A stretch of 64,000 nucleotides of DNA from Gremmenia infestans (GCA_032629725.1 JAFEVB010000002.1:2542001-2606000); one strand, 5' to 3'. Counted from the stretch's first letter, positions 1 to 13,208 are shown. Numbers and translations are program-made. Notes: generated from the sequence alone by a model not told the origin.

Positions 1-2795
1 CATTTTTGGCCAACACTTCTGCACAAGCATCAACATTCATCGTTTTCTCAAGAACATCAAGTTGCTGAACGGCGTATTCGATATTGTTTAATTTCACAAA
101 AGACTAAGACGTGTCAGCAAGGCCCCAGTAGATTATTGTGGTAGAGTAGTTGTACCTCAGGGTAGAATTGGAAGGGTTCGATTTTCTCCTTGTTGTTCCA
201 GGCATCCTTGGCAAGCTGCATCCATTTCTCCTGTTTGGTTTGCAAAGCGGCTGCTTCCTGCAAAGGCGACAATCTATCCATTTCTTTACTGAACCTCTGT
301 TCGATGACCTCGCAGTACCGAGCAAGCCCGACGCCAAAAGATTTCGAAAGGGCTGTCATGAACTTTGCGTACTGGACATCATCATCCCATTCTAACTGAA
401 ATATTTGATCTGCAGTTTGATTAAACAAACGAAAAATATCGATAATAGAGACACTGTGCCGTTCATCATCTGTAGCGCCGTGTTCTGGATGATCGGATCG
501 GACTTGGAATTGGTCTTGCTTGATGGCTTCGTTCACGAGCCCTAACATCTTCTCGTCTGTCACAGCGATCCAACGCCATACAAAATCGGCAAGAAGACCC
601 TCGATGTGAAACGCAAAAGGTCGGTTTGGAAGCGCGGAATGATGGATACGACGGATTTCCACAAGCTCTTTATACAAATCAAAGCCATCCTGTAGATCAA
701 CCTCGGAGTTGTTGCTTCGCGCAACATGAAGAATTCGCTGAATTAAGTCACCAGCATCGTTTTCGAAGCTCGGGAACATTGTCTCGACGAGAATCGTCAA
801 AGGATTTACTCCCATGATTTCTGGATTCTTTCGATATCTCTTTTGAATCCGTTCGCAAAGCTTTACAACAGCCTTACCAAGTTGAACAACGTGATAAAAT
901 TGCCACTCTTCCTGATTCTGCGGCACTTCAGTCTCGAGGTATCCGCGGTATACAGCTGCAGCCTTGGAGGTCAGACCCTCGGTAAGCTGATTCTTGTATG
1001 ATTCAACCTCGCTAGGACCTTGAGAAAAGGAAGGGTCGCTCAAGATATGGTTCTCCAAGACCATGAGAACAGGACCCGGAGAGGGAGGCTTTGTATCGTA
1101 ACAATGTTGCAATAGATCATATAGATCACGAAGAAGAGCGTCATGCAAACTTGAAAGTACTTGGCGATAAAGGGCGAAATCCGACACTGTCCAGTGACTT
1201 TGATCCATTGACGACAAGCCGACAGGTTGAGTATGTGTGTGCGTATGTGCACGTTTAGGTTCAGGAGGCGGAGATTTGACGAATTCAAAGGCAGTGTCGA
1301 TCTCATCTAGTCCAATCTCTTGGTCCAAGAACTTTTGCGCCGCAACATCCAGAAACAGCACAAGCCTAGTGAACTGTGGAATTCGCCAGCGAACGCACAA
1401 TTCAGCTACAAGGTCTATTGAAGCTCGAGACAAGAGCGATGCTGCAACAGGTCCTTCTGCTGATTGGGGAGCATGGAGTTGGTCGAATGTCATTGCGTGC
1501 ATCAGGATTGATCTGTAAAACGCACGTGGATCTGGGGGGATGAATGTATACGTGGATTCTTCGAGGAAGAGTCGACGAGGGTTATCTTCTTCTATTGACA
1601 AAGAGCTCATATCAGCAGGCTGGTCGAAGGAATAAAATGAGTTGGGCTCCACAGGACTCGCAATTGTTTTAGCCAAGTCGGAATATGCTTTGTCCTCGGA
1701 AAGGCTTGCTGAAGCAGAGTGAACTGGTGGAAGGGGTTTGTTTGTTCCCGTAGTCTTCACGAGTTCAGGCCTGGCTTGCAATATTTCAGCCATCATTTGA
1801 GACAAATCCGGCACTTCACCCTTCTTCCAAGCTTGATATCCTTCGTCGAGATCAAAATCATCACTTCTTAGAGTTCGCTTGGTATTGGAATCAAGGCAAT
1901 GCTGGTAAGCCTTCAGGTCTGTGAGTGCTGCTTCCTCCGTCCAGATTTTTTTGTTGGCATCAATGTCGGATTGTACCTGCGAGTTTCGAAGGCCAAATAT
2001 TTTTGCTACAGTTTGTACCATAGCCATATCCTTGACTTCCAGGCTGAGTGGGATCACAACTTCTACAGTACTTCCAGCCTGTCCATCCCCTTTATCAATA
2101 AATAAATCTTGATCGTTTGTCAATAGCTTCTTCTCCAGTGTTGTCAATCGAGTCATGAGCTCGGGTCTGTCCTTGTCGTCGCCATGGTCTTTTAAGGTGT
2201 TACTGATCAATCTGACAAAGAGGGCAACATGCCGATCAACCAAGAGCTTCCACGTATCATCATCTGGAGCCTTGCCTTTCTGGAGCGCTTTGGTTGCGTT
2301 GGAATAAAATATCAACACCAAATCCTCTACGCGCCTTTCCTTGTCCATTCTTTTCCGGAAGCCCTGCTCAGTGAAGGCTGTATAGGCTTCAGCGAATGTA
2401 CGCTTGACCGCCGCATCATTGTATCCCGGGAGTTTCTCCGTCCCTACGAGAACACCCTGAATACGCTTCTCTAGAGGTGACATAAAGCCGTGGGGAAACT
2501 TTGCGCTCTTGGTGTCCTTCACTCGCGAGAAATCTTGAATTAGATCTCCGATCATCACTGATTTTCGGGTTGCGAGTTTGGGGGTCGGTGCCGCCGCAAC
2601 ATATTGCTTTCTCTTCGCTCGGGGCTGGAGGAGGTGGTGGAGGTAGGCGACTCGGAGAGCAAAGGTATATGCATCGTTGTAGCTCACGGCCTTTGATCGT
2701 GCTCGAGAGGTAGTTCGAGATATTGACAAGCGATCGAAGTTTTGAACACTATTCAAACGCCTATTTGGCCGAGATCGGGAGGAAGCTGTCGACAT
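1..2795 (-). CDS. Munc13-like MUN-domain protein (C-terminus beyond window)
   Basis: This is the N-terminal part of a fungal Munc13/UNC-13-type protein, a family that primes vesicle fusion at the plasma membrane (Ync13 in fission yeast). Exon 1 is 156-2795 and begins with ATG (MSTASSRSR); a 52-bp intron (104-155, GTACAA donor, TAG acceptor, CTGAC branch site) leads to a second exon that runs off the window at base 1. The join restores the reading FYPE|SFVKLNNIEY, which fits the MUN domain. The first ~70 residues are basic and include the family-typical stretch ALRVAYLHHLLQPR. The MUN/MHD1 region lies at roughly residues 770-880 (DIFRLFNQTADQIFQLEWD). The C2 and MHD2 segments expected further downstream are not visible. 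The gene is truncated only by the window edge. The family call is firm; the exact fungal name is less so. Confidence 0.85.
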
Positions 2796-3933
2796 ATTGT
2801 GTTGCTAGAGAGTTGGCACGACGTTTGGTGCTTGGGGTTTTGGCGGGGTGGAACCTGAGCGCTTGTTTAGCCCAAGACTGTGCCGCCGTCTTAAGGAGTC
2901 ACAGTATATCTTCTTTCCCCACTGACTGCACGCACGCAGAGCAGATTCATAAAAAGGTCGTGAATCCTACAGAGGATGCCCGGTGTATCCTGACGCGGAT
3001 TGTATATGGCGATGATGAAAGTGCGGCGACTGCTACGCCTCAAAGCAGGGATAGTTCTGAGCCCTTGTTCCGTGTTGCGTCCCCCGCCTGTTGCGAAGTT
3101 CGCAATGGAATACAAAAGCGGCACCAATTCTTAGCCTAGGACTACATAGCAAAAGTGATGATAATCAGTGCCGCTTTCTGCATCCCGCACGGGCGAACTT
3201 AGCGACCCCCGTATTACTTTAAAAAGGGGCGAAGTACTGTACTAGACAACAATGGATCAATATAGATGGATGAACGAGTGGTACGAAGGAAGTACGTGAA
3301 GCTAACATGCCATATTCATCTCATACTAAGCAAACCATAAACAATTCTCGTGGACCATTAATCTTGAGCAAGGGATTTAAGAACTTTTAAGAAATCGGTC
3401 AGACGAACTACCTGTACCTGTACACCCATATACCTTTTACTACAACCAGCACTCTTTCTACGTCTCCCATCCAAGAATCCCCAAATCATTGGTATACCTT
3501 GTATACCCGTATATCACCACATTTATTTCCAATAGCAAGCACCAGTAAGTGCATTTACTAGAAACATCTACGGTAAACCCCTCTTTAGTCGCCTCGCTTT
3601 CAGCCTCGATTGAACCAGTCACATGACCCAGGTCAGGGTTAGAATGATTGGTTTGGCAGCGACCCCAGATTGTCAAAACTTGCCGCCTTACCTTACCTTG
3701 TTGACGCTCATCTCACCTCACCCATCCCAACCAGCACTTTCGCCATATTGAATACTTTTAGGAGTGCTGAACCCATTGAATCTGTACTGTTTTGATGGTA
3801 CGGGTATTCCTTGGCCAAGAATGCGTGTTCAGCTCCGGGCTGCGCAACGTGACGGTTCATATTCAAGCTCAAGCCTTGAAACACAGCTTAGAGTCCGACT
3901 CCAACTCCGACTCCAACTCTACCCTCAAAGATC
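2796..3933. other. Intergenic region between divergent genes
   Basis: This 1.1-kb stretch separates the start of the Munc13-like gene from the F-box gene. It should hold both promoters. It contains a GTACTGTAC word at 3234-3242 and, just before the F-box start (about 3896-3920), a short repeat of GACTCCAACTCC. A reading frame on the + strand (2723-3139) overlaps the Munc13-like start and has no recognisable domain, so it is not called. Confidence 0.6.
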
Positions 3934-6900
3934 ATGACCGCCAACCTTCCCAGCCCTGATCTTACTCTCAGCGATACGGCCTCACAACCAGATGACCAGC
4001 CGATAGCCATCCCAAAGACGTCCGCGGCCTACCAGCCATCGAATCATATAGAGACAAACGGCTATGCCGACCAGCCCCGAATGTATCCCAACGAGCCAGA
4101 AGCTTTGGAGAAGTCGGAGAGGACCAGTATTGATGCTAGGACTAAGATCTCGAGCCTGCTAAAAGACAAAGAGCAAGAATGGACGGCTGTTGTAGAGAAG
4201 AAAGGTCCTCTACATTTACTGGATCTACCTATGGACGTATTGAAAGAGATCGTCAAAGAGGTAGGCGGCCTAATTCATCAACATCCATACTCAGAGCTAA
4301 CCATTCATCTATCTCTATCTAGGTAACCCATACAAATGACCTGACTGCACTGGCCCTCACCCACTCTGCCTTGCATAACCTCGCTATTCCCCATATCTAC
4401 TCACGATTTGACATTGTATGGCCCGACGCCCATGCAACAACGGACCCAAGGACCGGAGTGGATGCTCTCACATATGGCCTTGCTACTTTGTGCATGGGGA
4501 ACGTCTTTACAGACCTTAATAGAGAGCAATCCTATACGTGCACGAAATGTGGTACCGTCAATAATGCAGAATGCCGCCATGATCTGGTGTCATCACCCCG
4601 CAGTGGTCAGCGGCGACTTGGAAATCAATATCCCCAATTTACACGGAAGTTCTCTCTTGGAAATGGGCCTGCGGACTGGGTACAAGAGTATCTGATTACG
4701 AAAGAAAGTGGAAAGATGCTTGGAACTCTAGTTGCGCTTGCCGTGGCTAGGATGGTGAACTTGGAAACCTTTGTTTGGGACATGCCCACTGGCGTCTTAC
4801 GGGATGTTTGGCTGGCTCTATCCTCCCTACAAAGTCGAAAGGCAGACCACGATTGTCGACTAGAGCGGGTCTGGGTTAGGTGGCATGATAATTCTGACCC
4901 AGCAAATATGACAGCAGCTCAAAGCGCGGCTACGAACTCAAATACCACCCCGCAGATGTTGGCTACTAGTACTTTGACATCTATTGGGTGGACTCTACCC
5001 CCTGGGCCTCTTTCTAACCCCACTGGCACCCCTTACCCGCGGTCCTACGCACAAAGTCATGTTGAGTATCCAACACTGAGTGTTTTGCCACCCCTGAAGA
5101 GCCTATCTGTGCTTGATATTGACGAACTTGACTATCTGGACGAAATGAGTGTTCTAATTGCGAAATCTCAAGACCGCTTGCGTGAATTGCGGGTTGGAAT
5201 ATCTACCAAGGCAGTCAGCCGAGACTTTGCACTTGCCTGGGATGGTGATGGACTTCACCAAGTTGATCACAATGTACAGTGGCCTGGAGCAAGCACAATA
5301 CCTGAGCGGCGGTTGGGAGGAGTTTTGGGCGTGCTCTTAGGGCGCATTTTTGATATTCGTAAGAAGCAAAAGACTACGAAGTCAGAAAAGAAAGAGCGAA
5401 TTGCGTCTATGGCTTCCTCTACTCCTGTGCCTATGGAGTCGCAGCACACAGAAACACAAGTTCCCTTCCCAAGTGACATGCAGACTGACGATATTTTGGG
5501 GAATCAAGTATCAGATCCGTTGAATGGCTCCCCAGATGGGTATTGGATTGGCAAAAAAACCAATACTGCCAATGAAGCAGTATCACCTGGAGTCACATTC
5601 AACATTGATGGTGGATCGTTGCCAACTGATTCAAACGACCTCAACATACTTGCTCCTACTTCTGGGCTTACCGCTACCCCGCCACTAGAATCTGCTCAGT
5701 CTGATGTGGACTCTCTCAACGCTCTGATATCAGCTCACGGAATTGACTCGGCGGTAGATTTACACAGTCATGATATCGCACAACCAGACATTATAGCAGA
5801 TCTCCCATTACGTCGCTCACAAACCCAAAGTCAAAGACACTCGCACTTCTCTGAAACTTCTTCTACGGAAAGAGAAAGATTGGAAGGGAAATTGAGACTT
5901 CAAACCTTGGAGTTGGAACGTATTCCCTTGTCTGTGGCTGTACTTCAAAAGGGCTTGGACTGGTCAGTATTGACAAACTTGACGATTCTTGATTGCTCTC
6001 AACACGACAGACTGTGGGTCATGCTTCGCCGGCACTTTCAACCATCACCTTTGGGCAGCACTCATTCTTCAAAACATGGATCTAGCGTATCAATGCAGTA
6101 TCACCTGAATCTCAAAAAGATACATACCGACGCTGCTTCTCCTGCTCTCATTGCCTTCTTAAAAGATACTCTAGCACCAAATACTTTGGAGACGCTCTTT
6201 TTGCAAGATCGCAAACGATCCAACACAAGTAGTGTCACAATTGTAAGCATCCCGCAAACCTGAAATATTATATATCGAGCTTGACATGAGCTGACTATCA
6301 AACTTCAGGACGCTATCTACCGGGGTCCACTAAAGAGACATCGTGCAAGCCTTAGGAAATTGATGCTAGACAGTTCAGACAAAATCCCCAGAGGGCCAAC
6401 AAGCTCGTCAGATAGCTCAAAATACAGGGCCTGGATGCCAAACCGCGATGTTCTTAACTTTATCACGAGTGGACGCATGTGTAACCTTCGAGAGTTGAGT
6501 ATTGCTATTGACTATAAAGACTGGGTAAGTCGACTTATGCCTAGGTATCTGGTGATCTTCCAGCTACGCAATGTACTAACACTGCCAGCATCACTTCCTC
6601 CAACGCCTACCTCAAGTTCCTCACCTCCGTTCTCTGAACATTCCCTTTATTGCCGACCACGTCACCACTGCGTTCGACCCTCGAGAACTAGCTATGCAAG
6701 TCGTTGATGTAATCGTTCTGCGCCCCGAGGTCGAGTTGTGTTACATGGGCGTTTCGCACAAGTGCTTCGAAATTTTGGAAAATCGGCCCCATGATGAGGC
6801 TCATGGGTCGGGAGACCCGCACTCGAGCGCTGCCAACTTTGGCTCTGGCGTGACTGACGAAGAGGACGACGATGAAGACGAAGAGGGAAGCGATGAGGAT

Positions 6901-7110
6901 GACGATGAGGACGAAGAAGATGACAACGGGACTCAAATCCCTGTTGATCCCGATGAGACAGAGTCAGAAATGTCTGACCACGACGACTCAGATACTGATT
7001 CTTTTGATGATTCTGAGGATGGTAAATCGAAGGTCAGACTTCGTCTGCGAGAAATATTATTCTACGACGATAAGGTGGCTATCTTCAAAGCTCGTCATGG
7101 GAAGCTCTAG
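3934..7110 (+). CDS. F-box protein with long acidic C-terminal tail
   Basis: Predicted substrate-recognition subunit of an SCF ubiquitin ligase. Four exons: 3934-4260, 4323-6242, 6309-6524 and 6589-7110; all introns are phase 0, 62-66 bp, with GTAGGC/GTAAGC/GTAAGT donors. The spliced protein has 994 residues. An F-box spans about residues 93-140 (LHLLDLPMDVLKEIVKEV then THTNDLTALALTHSALHNL across intron 1). Further on are a Cys cluster (CTKCGTVNNAEC, about residue 180), LRR-like stretches (for example around LKSLSVLDIDELDYLDEM) and a final exon with HLRSLNIPF. From about residue 909 there is a strongly acidic tail (D/E runs to ~965), followed by a conserved-looking end rich in basic and hydrophobic residues. 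The substrate cannot be deduced. Start chosen as the first ATG in frame with the F-box. Confidence 0.82.
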
Positions 7111-9364
7111 TAGAACTCGGGAATCGCTGGATGGTCTCTGCCTGAAGACATCAAGGTAGTAAAATACCCAGCGTCCAACCCAAACAATGCTTCCGAATCT
7201 AGATTTTGCTCGACCATTGAATTAGGGAGTTCGTAACGGGAAATGTTTTACTTACATAGGCATGGAGTTTTTTGAGCGCATTTGGGAAGCAGGACTGAAG
7301 CATTGGTACCTAAAATAGGAGTGGCGAGTCGGATCTTACAATAGGAGGAGACCTTCTCTCCCAAGGTGAACATTTGGTCGGCAATAGGGATAAGGACACG
7401 AAAGTCCAGCACTTATTTAGCTCGGAATACGGATGATACCAGTGCAAGTCTCAGCAATTCTCAGACGTTCTATTTCATTTGCCGATCCAAGTCTAGAGAC
7501 CTCGTCAAATTCACAAGGATATCTTGGTCGAGATTCTAGACTTGTTGTTTACATGCATTTCCCATTTCCCTTTAGTAGGTGGATTTGCTAGGATCTCTTT
7601 CACGAATTGGCCGCAAATGGCCATGTCGAGGTAGCTCGTCTATTATTGGCATGAAACACCTTTGAAAATGCGAGTAAGTGTGGTGAGGAGGGTCTCGGCT
7701 TGTCAAATTCCTTGCCAACCGGGCAACTCGCCAGTTGGAGAACAAATGAGATATCATTGACAACCTCAGTCTCACTCGTTTCTATGAGATCGTACTTAGG
7801 TTCGTAACTCCGCAGAATGTATCTTTTTTGATAATGGCTTAGCAGACGCTAAATAAATGGTTTTGGGAGGAGATTAGCTCGCCGGCGATCAAACTGGTGA
7901 TTTTTCTACGCCGCAGAACATAGCCCTAGCGAATACCACCTTCCTCCCTCATGATTTCCAACGAGCCTCAAAAGACGGGCCCCACTATTCAGAGAGCGGC
8001 ATCATACGGTCTTGTCCGTCAGGGCCGATGTGGCGGGGGATTTGATCAAGGGTTCTGGGCCTCGATCATCTGAAACTCGATCTACTCTTTTTTTGAACAG
8101 GGCTAAAGACCGAAGGAGCAAAGGACCCGGAATCGCCTCTCTAGACAATCGACAAGGGCGCTATTGGACTAATATGGCAGTCTCGGTGTACCGTTTGGAT
8201 GGTGAACCGTGTGGATGTACTGCGTATGCGATCAGATTGCGTATGTTTCTTCGAAGGACTTAAGCTTACAGTGCCTGTCTAGACAATTACCATACTGGGT
8301 AACTTGTCGCAACTGCAGGGTTGATGACGATGTATCTTGCACATACTTTCAAGTGAGTACCAAAAGTTTTACAGTCCAAGTTTGACTTCGGACGCCGTTA
8401 AGCAGCTCTCGACTCATTGTGGACTCTCACTAATGCGAGTAGCGGTCAGTACAGTTTTCTCAATTTAGAGTATATACTATACAGCAAGTAGTCCCGATCT
8501 TCGACTTCTATTCCAGGAAATTAGCGGTGTATAGCTAATTAGCAGGTCGAATACCGGTGCTACTAGAAGCGTACAGCGGACAGCCTGGGACCTGGGTAAA
8601 CTACATGATTTTCTGAAACAATCTCTTTTTACGCCATAGTCGGGTTTCTTAATGATCCTAAACGCACGATCATTAGCACTACTAGTTGAAACTTGTTTAT
8701 ATTTAGGAAGTACACTAAACTTTATCACGCCTGGTTCCTACAAGGGAGGCCATGCAGTGCGGGTAGAGTCTACTAGTCCGTCATCTCAAGAGCGGGGCAT
8801 GGGTGTGCTCGCACATCGCATCTTTCTATTGGTGCATACTTCGTCCGTAAATACGTACGATTTAGTCAGACATCGGGTACTTAGTGGGACAAGTATTAAC
8901 CTCTGACTAGTTATTTTGTACCGAAATCTACTTACTATGGGCGGAGGAAGAGCTTCGTGGTTGAAGCCCTTAGACTTGGACCCCATAATCTAGATCACCC
9001 ATATCTCTCCCGGCGCCTTGTATAACTTCTTGCCTTAATGTGGAAGAGGCGCAAGCTTGTTATTTCAGGGACCTTTCAACGCCTCAATCGCCGCGCTTAA
9101 CCCCGTTCCCGTTGTTCTATAGGGCGGGTACGAGTAGCGATTGTAGACTTACTGACTTGTTCGTGTCTACAATTATGAATTTCCAGCATACCGGGAAACC
9201 CCAACAGCAGAGCAAGCGACTAATCTGTAGTACTCCGAGCAATGGGAAATGAATTTATTATAACCCCAGATAGCTCGCCTTTCCAAGTCGTTATTCCCAG
9301 CCCGGATAAGCTACTTTTGCGGGTCATATTCTGTACGAAGACCGATTGGTACGAAAGTACAGTA

Positions 9365-9388
9365 TCTGGTTTCTACTTTGAAACCAGA
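9365..9388. repeat. Perfect 9-bp inverted repeat (hairpin)
   Basis: TCTGGTTTC (9365-9373) and GAAACCAGA (9380-9388) are exact reverse complements separated by a 6-nt spacer. No gene is recognised around it. It could form a small RNA or cruciform stem, or be chance. Confidence 0.5.
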
Positions 9389-10442
9389 ATAGCTGGCCAA
9401 TCACAACTCTTCCAGCGTCTAATGTCAGGTGTCGGAATGCTACAAGGGCTTCTGGATGCGTGTCGATCTCATGGGGATCGGACGATCAGGGCAGTCAGGG
9501 CATCAGTGCATCGGGGAACGTGTGGTTTTTCGGAAACTAATCGCTGCGTAAACCTCCCTTGACAGCGATTTGCAATACTCCATCATTCAGGTATATCCTA
9601 GTGCTTGCATGGGGCCCTCAAGACCCAATTTCTCACAGGCACGACCCCAAATGACACCCGCGCAGCGGTTGTTGATAGCGCCTAATTGTTACCTACAGGG
9701 GTTCCTATCTTCAGACTCTCCACTCAAGAAGACGAATCACAGACAGGCCCGAATTGATTATGGAAAATGCAAGATAGCATGGAATCATCATGGCAGTGTT
9801 TACACGGATGTACTGTACTGTACCTCAGGATTCTAAAGGAACAGTATGCGTTTGATTAAGAGCTGCAGACTCGAGGTCGCGACAAACTCGCCCCTGATAC
9901 CACGTTCGCTGCAGGAGGTGTTGAGTGTTTGCCTCTTGCGTCTGAAGGTTTACCGTACAGAGTAATGCGATGCAGGTACGGGCTACAATAGGTGAGCGCG
10001 CTCAATATTATGGTATAGTAACATGAGACGATCGCGTGTAGCACGCCGGATGGCGGTTGTACCGGCAGTCAAACACAGTCAGGGGGCTGGATTTTACACC
10101 AGTTTACCGCGCCGTTGCGACTTGAAGATATTTCTGGAGATTTGTGGTGGCACAGTCCGTGTGAGCACGAGGGGGGTGAGTTAGCGTGTTACAGAATCGC
10201 AGAAGCTTGTACCTAACTACGACTGGAGCTCAGCGAATACTGTAGCTCCACAGTTGCTTACAGTGGAGGTACCCTTGCCTACTTGACGAGGCTGCGAATT
10301 GCGAGCCAGCGAATGTGCACAGCTATATGGCCAGCACCGGTTGCTTGGTCGGCGAGCACATGCTCTCCTAATCTCGTTTTATGCTGCGATTCAATATTCC
10401 GGTGGTCGTTGTTAGGTCCGATGCGTTCATGTTTGCGGCATT

Positions 10443-10466
10443 AGCAGCATAGCAGCATAGCAGCAT
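10443..10466. repeat. Short tandem repeat, AGCAGCAT x3
   Basis: Three exact copies of the octamer AGCAGCAT lie head to tail in the gene-poor block. It is a simple short tandem repeat with no coding context. Confidence 0.8.
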
Positions 10467-11124
10467 AAAGGCAAAAAGAACAGAGGGCAGAACCATATAC
10501 TCGCGCCCCTAGTCATCGTACACACCTTTTAGCTCTCAGGAAGGCACTACTATAAGGTATGCTGTATATAGTAGCTCTAGGCGGCTTGCAACGACAAGGT
10601 ACTCCACTTGCAAGTAGTTCCAGCGAGCAAGCTCTGCGACCAGTGCCATGCAGGCTGTTCTTGCTAGGGGCGCGCGAGGGAGCCTTGCCGTTGTACGCTC
10701 TTGTTGTCTTCTGCCCCAAATTCCAGTGAACGGAAAAGCTGTTTCTATCAATGGAGGCTACTAGCGTGACAGGGGCCCGAATCCTTCAAAGCTCTTGCCA
10801 AGTCAAGTGCGATCGACCAATGGCGTGAATCTCGCTACAGCAACCCTGGACCAGGTTACTTGAACAGGGGCTTACTCGAAGATACATTATAGCCCTGTTT
10901 CCCATGGTCACTTTTGAGGCGAAGTGATAGAAAACGTTTATGCCTCTCCCAAATAGGTTCTCATCTCATCTACTCATTTAAACAAAGGACTTCCCTGCCA
11001 CGATATCCCCACGTTTATAAATCCTACAGCTCACGCGCAACTGTATTTATCTATTTCGAGTATCTTTCATCTAAATCCATCGTATGTGCCGCCTTCACCA
11101 GTCACAGCCCCTCATCCTGCTCTC

Positions 11125-12584
11125 ATGGACTCCTTCTATATAGACTCGAGCACAGAAGACTCACGTCAATCTAGATCAAGAGCCAACTCCCATCTCTCCA
11201 CAACAGCATCGCACTTTCAAGGCTTAAACATCCTTGAGTCCATTCCTTTACCAACGCTTGGATCATCTGATATTCATCCTTCTCAACCACCACGCTCCTT
11301 TCCACATCAGGACAGAACTCAATCACCATCATCTATCATCGATTCACCTGCTCCTCAGCAACTCACTCCTTTTCCGTTACTATCACAGAGTGATCTGCAC
11401 GCCGAGTTATCTTACTTAGAATCGACTCGAGGATCAATAGAAGGACTTGCACTCAGATTTGAACCAGAATCGTATCTTGGACATCAAGACACTGTCGGTG
11501 AACAATCATCAATATCACGTTCCAACTCAATACCAGCAAACATGTCTACTATTGGGATTCAGCAATACGATGCTCGCTTTGAGGCGGGACTTCGTCAATC
11601 ATACACATGGCCTCGTAAGTTTCTAGCTTATGTTCGTATCCCTCAAAGCATACTAACAATATCTAGATTTCGAGATGAATGAGCAATTCATTCCCCAAAT
11701 CTCTAGCCCTCATTTGAGCCCTAACATTCTCTCATACGAAGAGCCTAAGATGATGCCTATCTACGCTCGTTCTATTTCATCCAGTCCTCCACGGGCAAGC
11801 CTTACCCCTGAACAGAGAGAGTTGAAGCGCCAGCGTGATCACGCACGAAGAGATTCTAAGACCCGTGAACGTGTTAGACGGGAACGTTCAACCAGCAACC
11901 CATATGTTGTATCCCAGAGAGCTTCCCCAGAACTGTTGCCACGAACACTTCCCGAGTACACAACAAGCCTCACGCCATCTCCTCTTCTAGCTTCGGGGCC
12001 ACTTCCTCCACAACAACAAGCACATCCATCTCCTGCCTTGAGCAGCAGTTCTTACTTGACGCCATACTCGCCACAGCTCGCCGAGAACGGACAGTCTGAT
12101 ATGTACAGCCCAGTTTTCACAATGTAAGTTGTGCCCATAACATCTGCAGCAAGAAGATGAAGACTAATGACTTGCTAGGAGCCCAAACGATTTCACATCA
12201 ACACCAACTTTCACATCTCTGCCGTACTCGAACGCCGGTCCAGAGTCTAGCATGCACAGCTTCGTTGGCCGACCACACTCACACTCACTTTCATCAGTCG
12301 GATCTCAACCAAGTCTGTACCAGCACCAGCTTCCTAAAATCGGTTCCTCGGAGAATGGCGACCACGTTAGAGTCGTCCACAGCCGTCCTAAGCCACAGTG
12401 CTGGGAACATGGCTGTAACGGGCGCCAATTTTCTACATTTAGCAACCTCTTACGACATCAGCGCGAGAAGTCTGGGGCCGCAGCAAAGTCAAGTTGCCCA
12501 AATTGTGGAGCGGAATTTACGAGAACTACCGCACGAAATGGCCACATGGCGCACGAGAAGTGCAAGCAACGGAGGAACTCATAG
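11125..12584 (+). CDS. C2H2-type zinc-finger protein (putative transcription factor)
   Basis: Three exons: 11125-11614, 11667-12123 and 12179-12584, giving 450 residues. Introns are 52 and 55 bp with GTAAGT donors and CTAAC/CTAAT branch sites. The start is the ATG of MDSFYIDSS; an upstream ATG at 11084 is in another frame. The N-terminal two thirds are low-complexity (Ser/Pro/Gln-rich), with a basic segment in the middle (RELKRQRDHARRDSKTRERV). Two zinc-finger-like motifs lie at the C-terminus: the first begins with CWEHGC at about residue 390 and continues FSTFSNLLRH, the second begins CPNCGAEF at about residue 421 and ends HMAHEKC. Both depart from classical C2H2 spacing. The arrangement is typical of fungus-specific regulators; the regulated genes are unknown. 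A possible poly(A) signal (AATAAAG) is near 12790. Confidence 0.8.
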
Positions 12585-13208
12585 GGTGGGCAGCAAGGGT
12601 CTACATGCATTCTTTGGAGTATTTGCTTTTAGGGCTTGGGTCCGGGGAGTCGGGCACTAGAAAATCATTCGTTTGGCAACAATGGGGGGTTCTGCGTTTA
12701 GAAGTGTACTTGTACGATTACCAGGACGCTTATGGTTGACGACATTTTTTGAGAACATTATACCCTTCAATAGTCTACTTCAAAATTTAAATAAAGAATT
12801 ATCATAACATCAGACGTCCAGAGAATGCGCATGGAGCTGAAACCCGGGGCTTACATTATTGAGTACTATTGACGGCTGGATGAAAAGTCTACCTGCCAGA
12901 GGTGTAATACAAAGGGCAGCCTGAATGAAGACTCAGACTTTGGGAACTAGATGGGCAAAACAATAGTCTCAAAACAAGAAACAATTACTTCAATCAGTAA
13001 CGGGAATGAGTTTCTACTAATGCAGGGAATAATAAGAACGGCGTCGATGTGTTCAGTCAGGTACACACGACGTTTGATTTGTTTGTAGTTGACAGTCGGA
13101 AACACAGCCCCTTTCCAGAATAGCATGCTCGACGTTGGCTCGGACAGACTTGGCCTGCTGATTGGAGGGAGAGCATGCTACAGTAGCGGGCGTACCTGCC
13201 TGCAGCCG

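Larger units (their letters stand above)
7111..11124. other. Gene-poor 4-kb block without recognisable genes
   Basis: No reading frame longer than about 110 codons and no domain was recognised on either strand. From about 7800 to 10400 the sequence is rich in stop codons on both strands, has few homopolymer runs and looks different from the T/A-run-rich spacers elsewhere. It contains a 9-bp perfect hairpin at 9365-9388, a GTACTGTACTGTAC word at 9810-9823, and three tandem AGCAGCAT units at 10443-10466. The last ~200 bp before 11125 are pyrimidine-rich and are probably the promoter and leader of the zinc-finger gene. No transposase or reverse transcriptase remnant could be seen. Confidence 0.55.

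Noticed and set aside
172..190. GGTTCGA-like tRNA T-loop words here and near 32872
   Set aside because: No matching acceptor stem or anticodon arm was found around them; the first lies in coding sequence.
2723..3139. 138-codon + strand frame near the Munc13-like start
   Set aside because: It overlaps the 5' coding end of the - strand gene, has no recognisable domain and no partner exons.
7800..10400. RIP-degraded transposon
   Set aside because: The block is not A/T-rich and no remnant of a transposon protein or terminal repeat could be seen, so the claim is not made.
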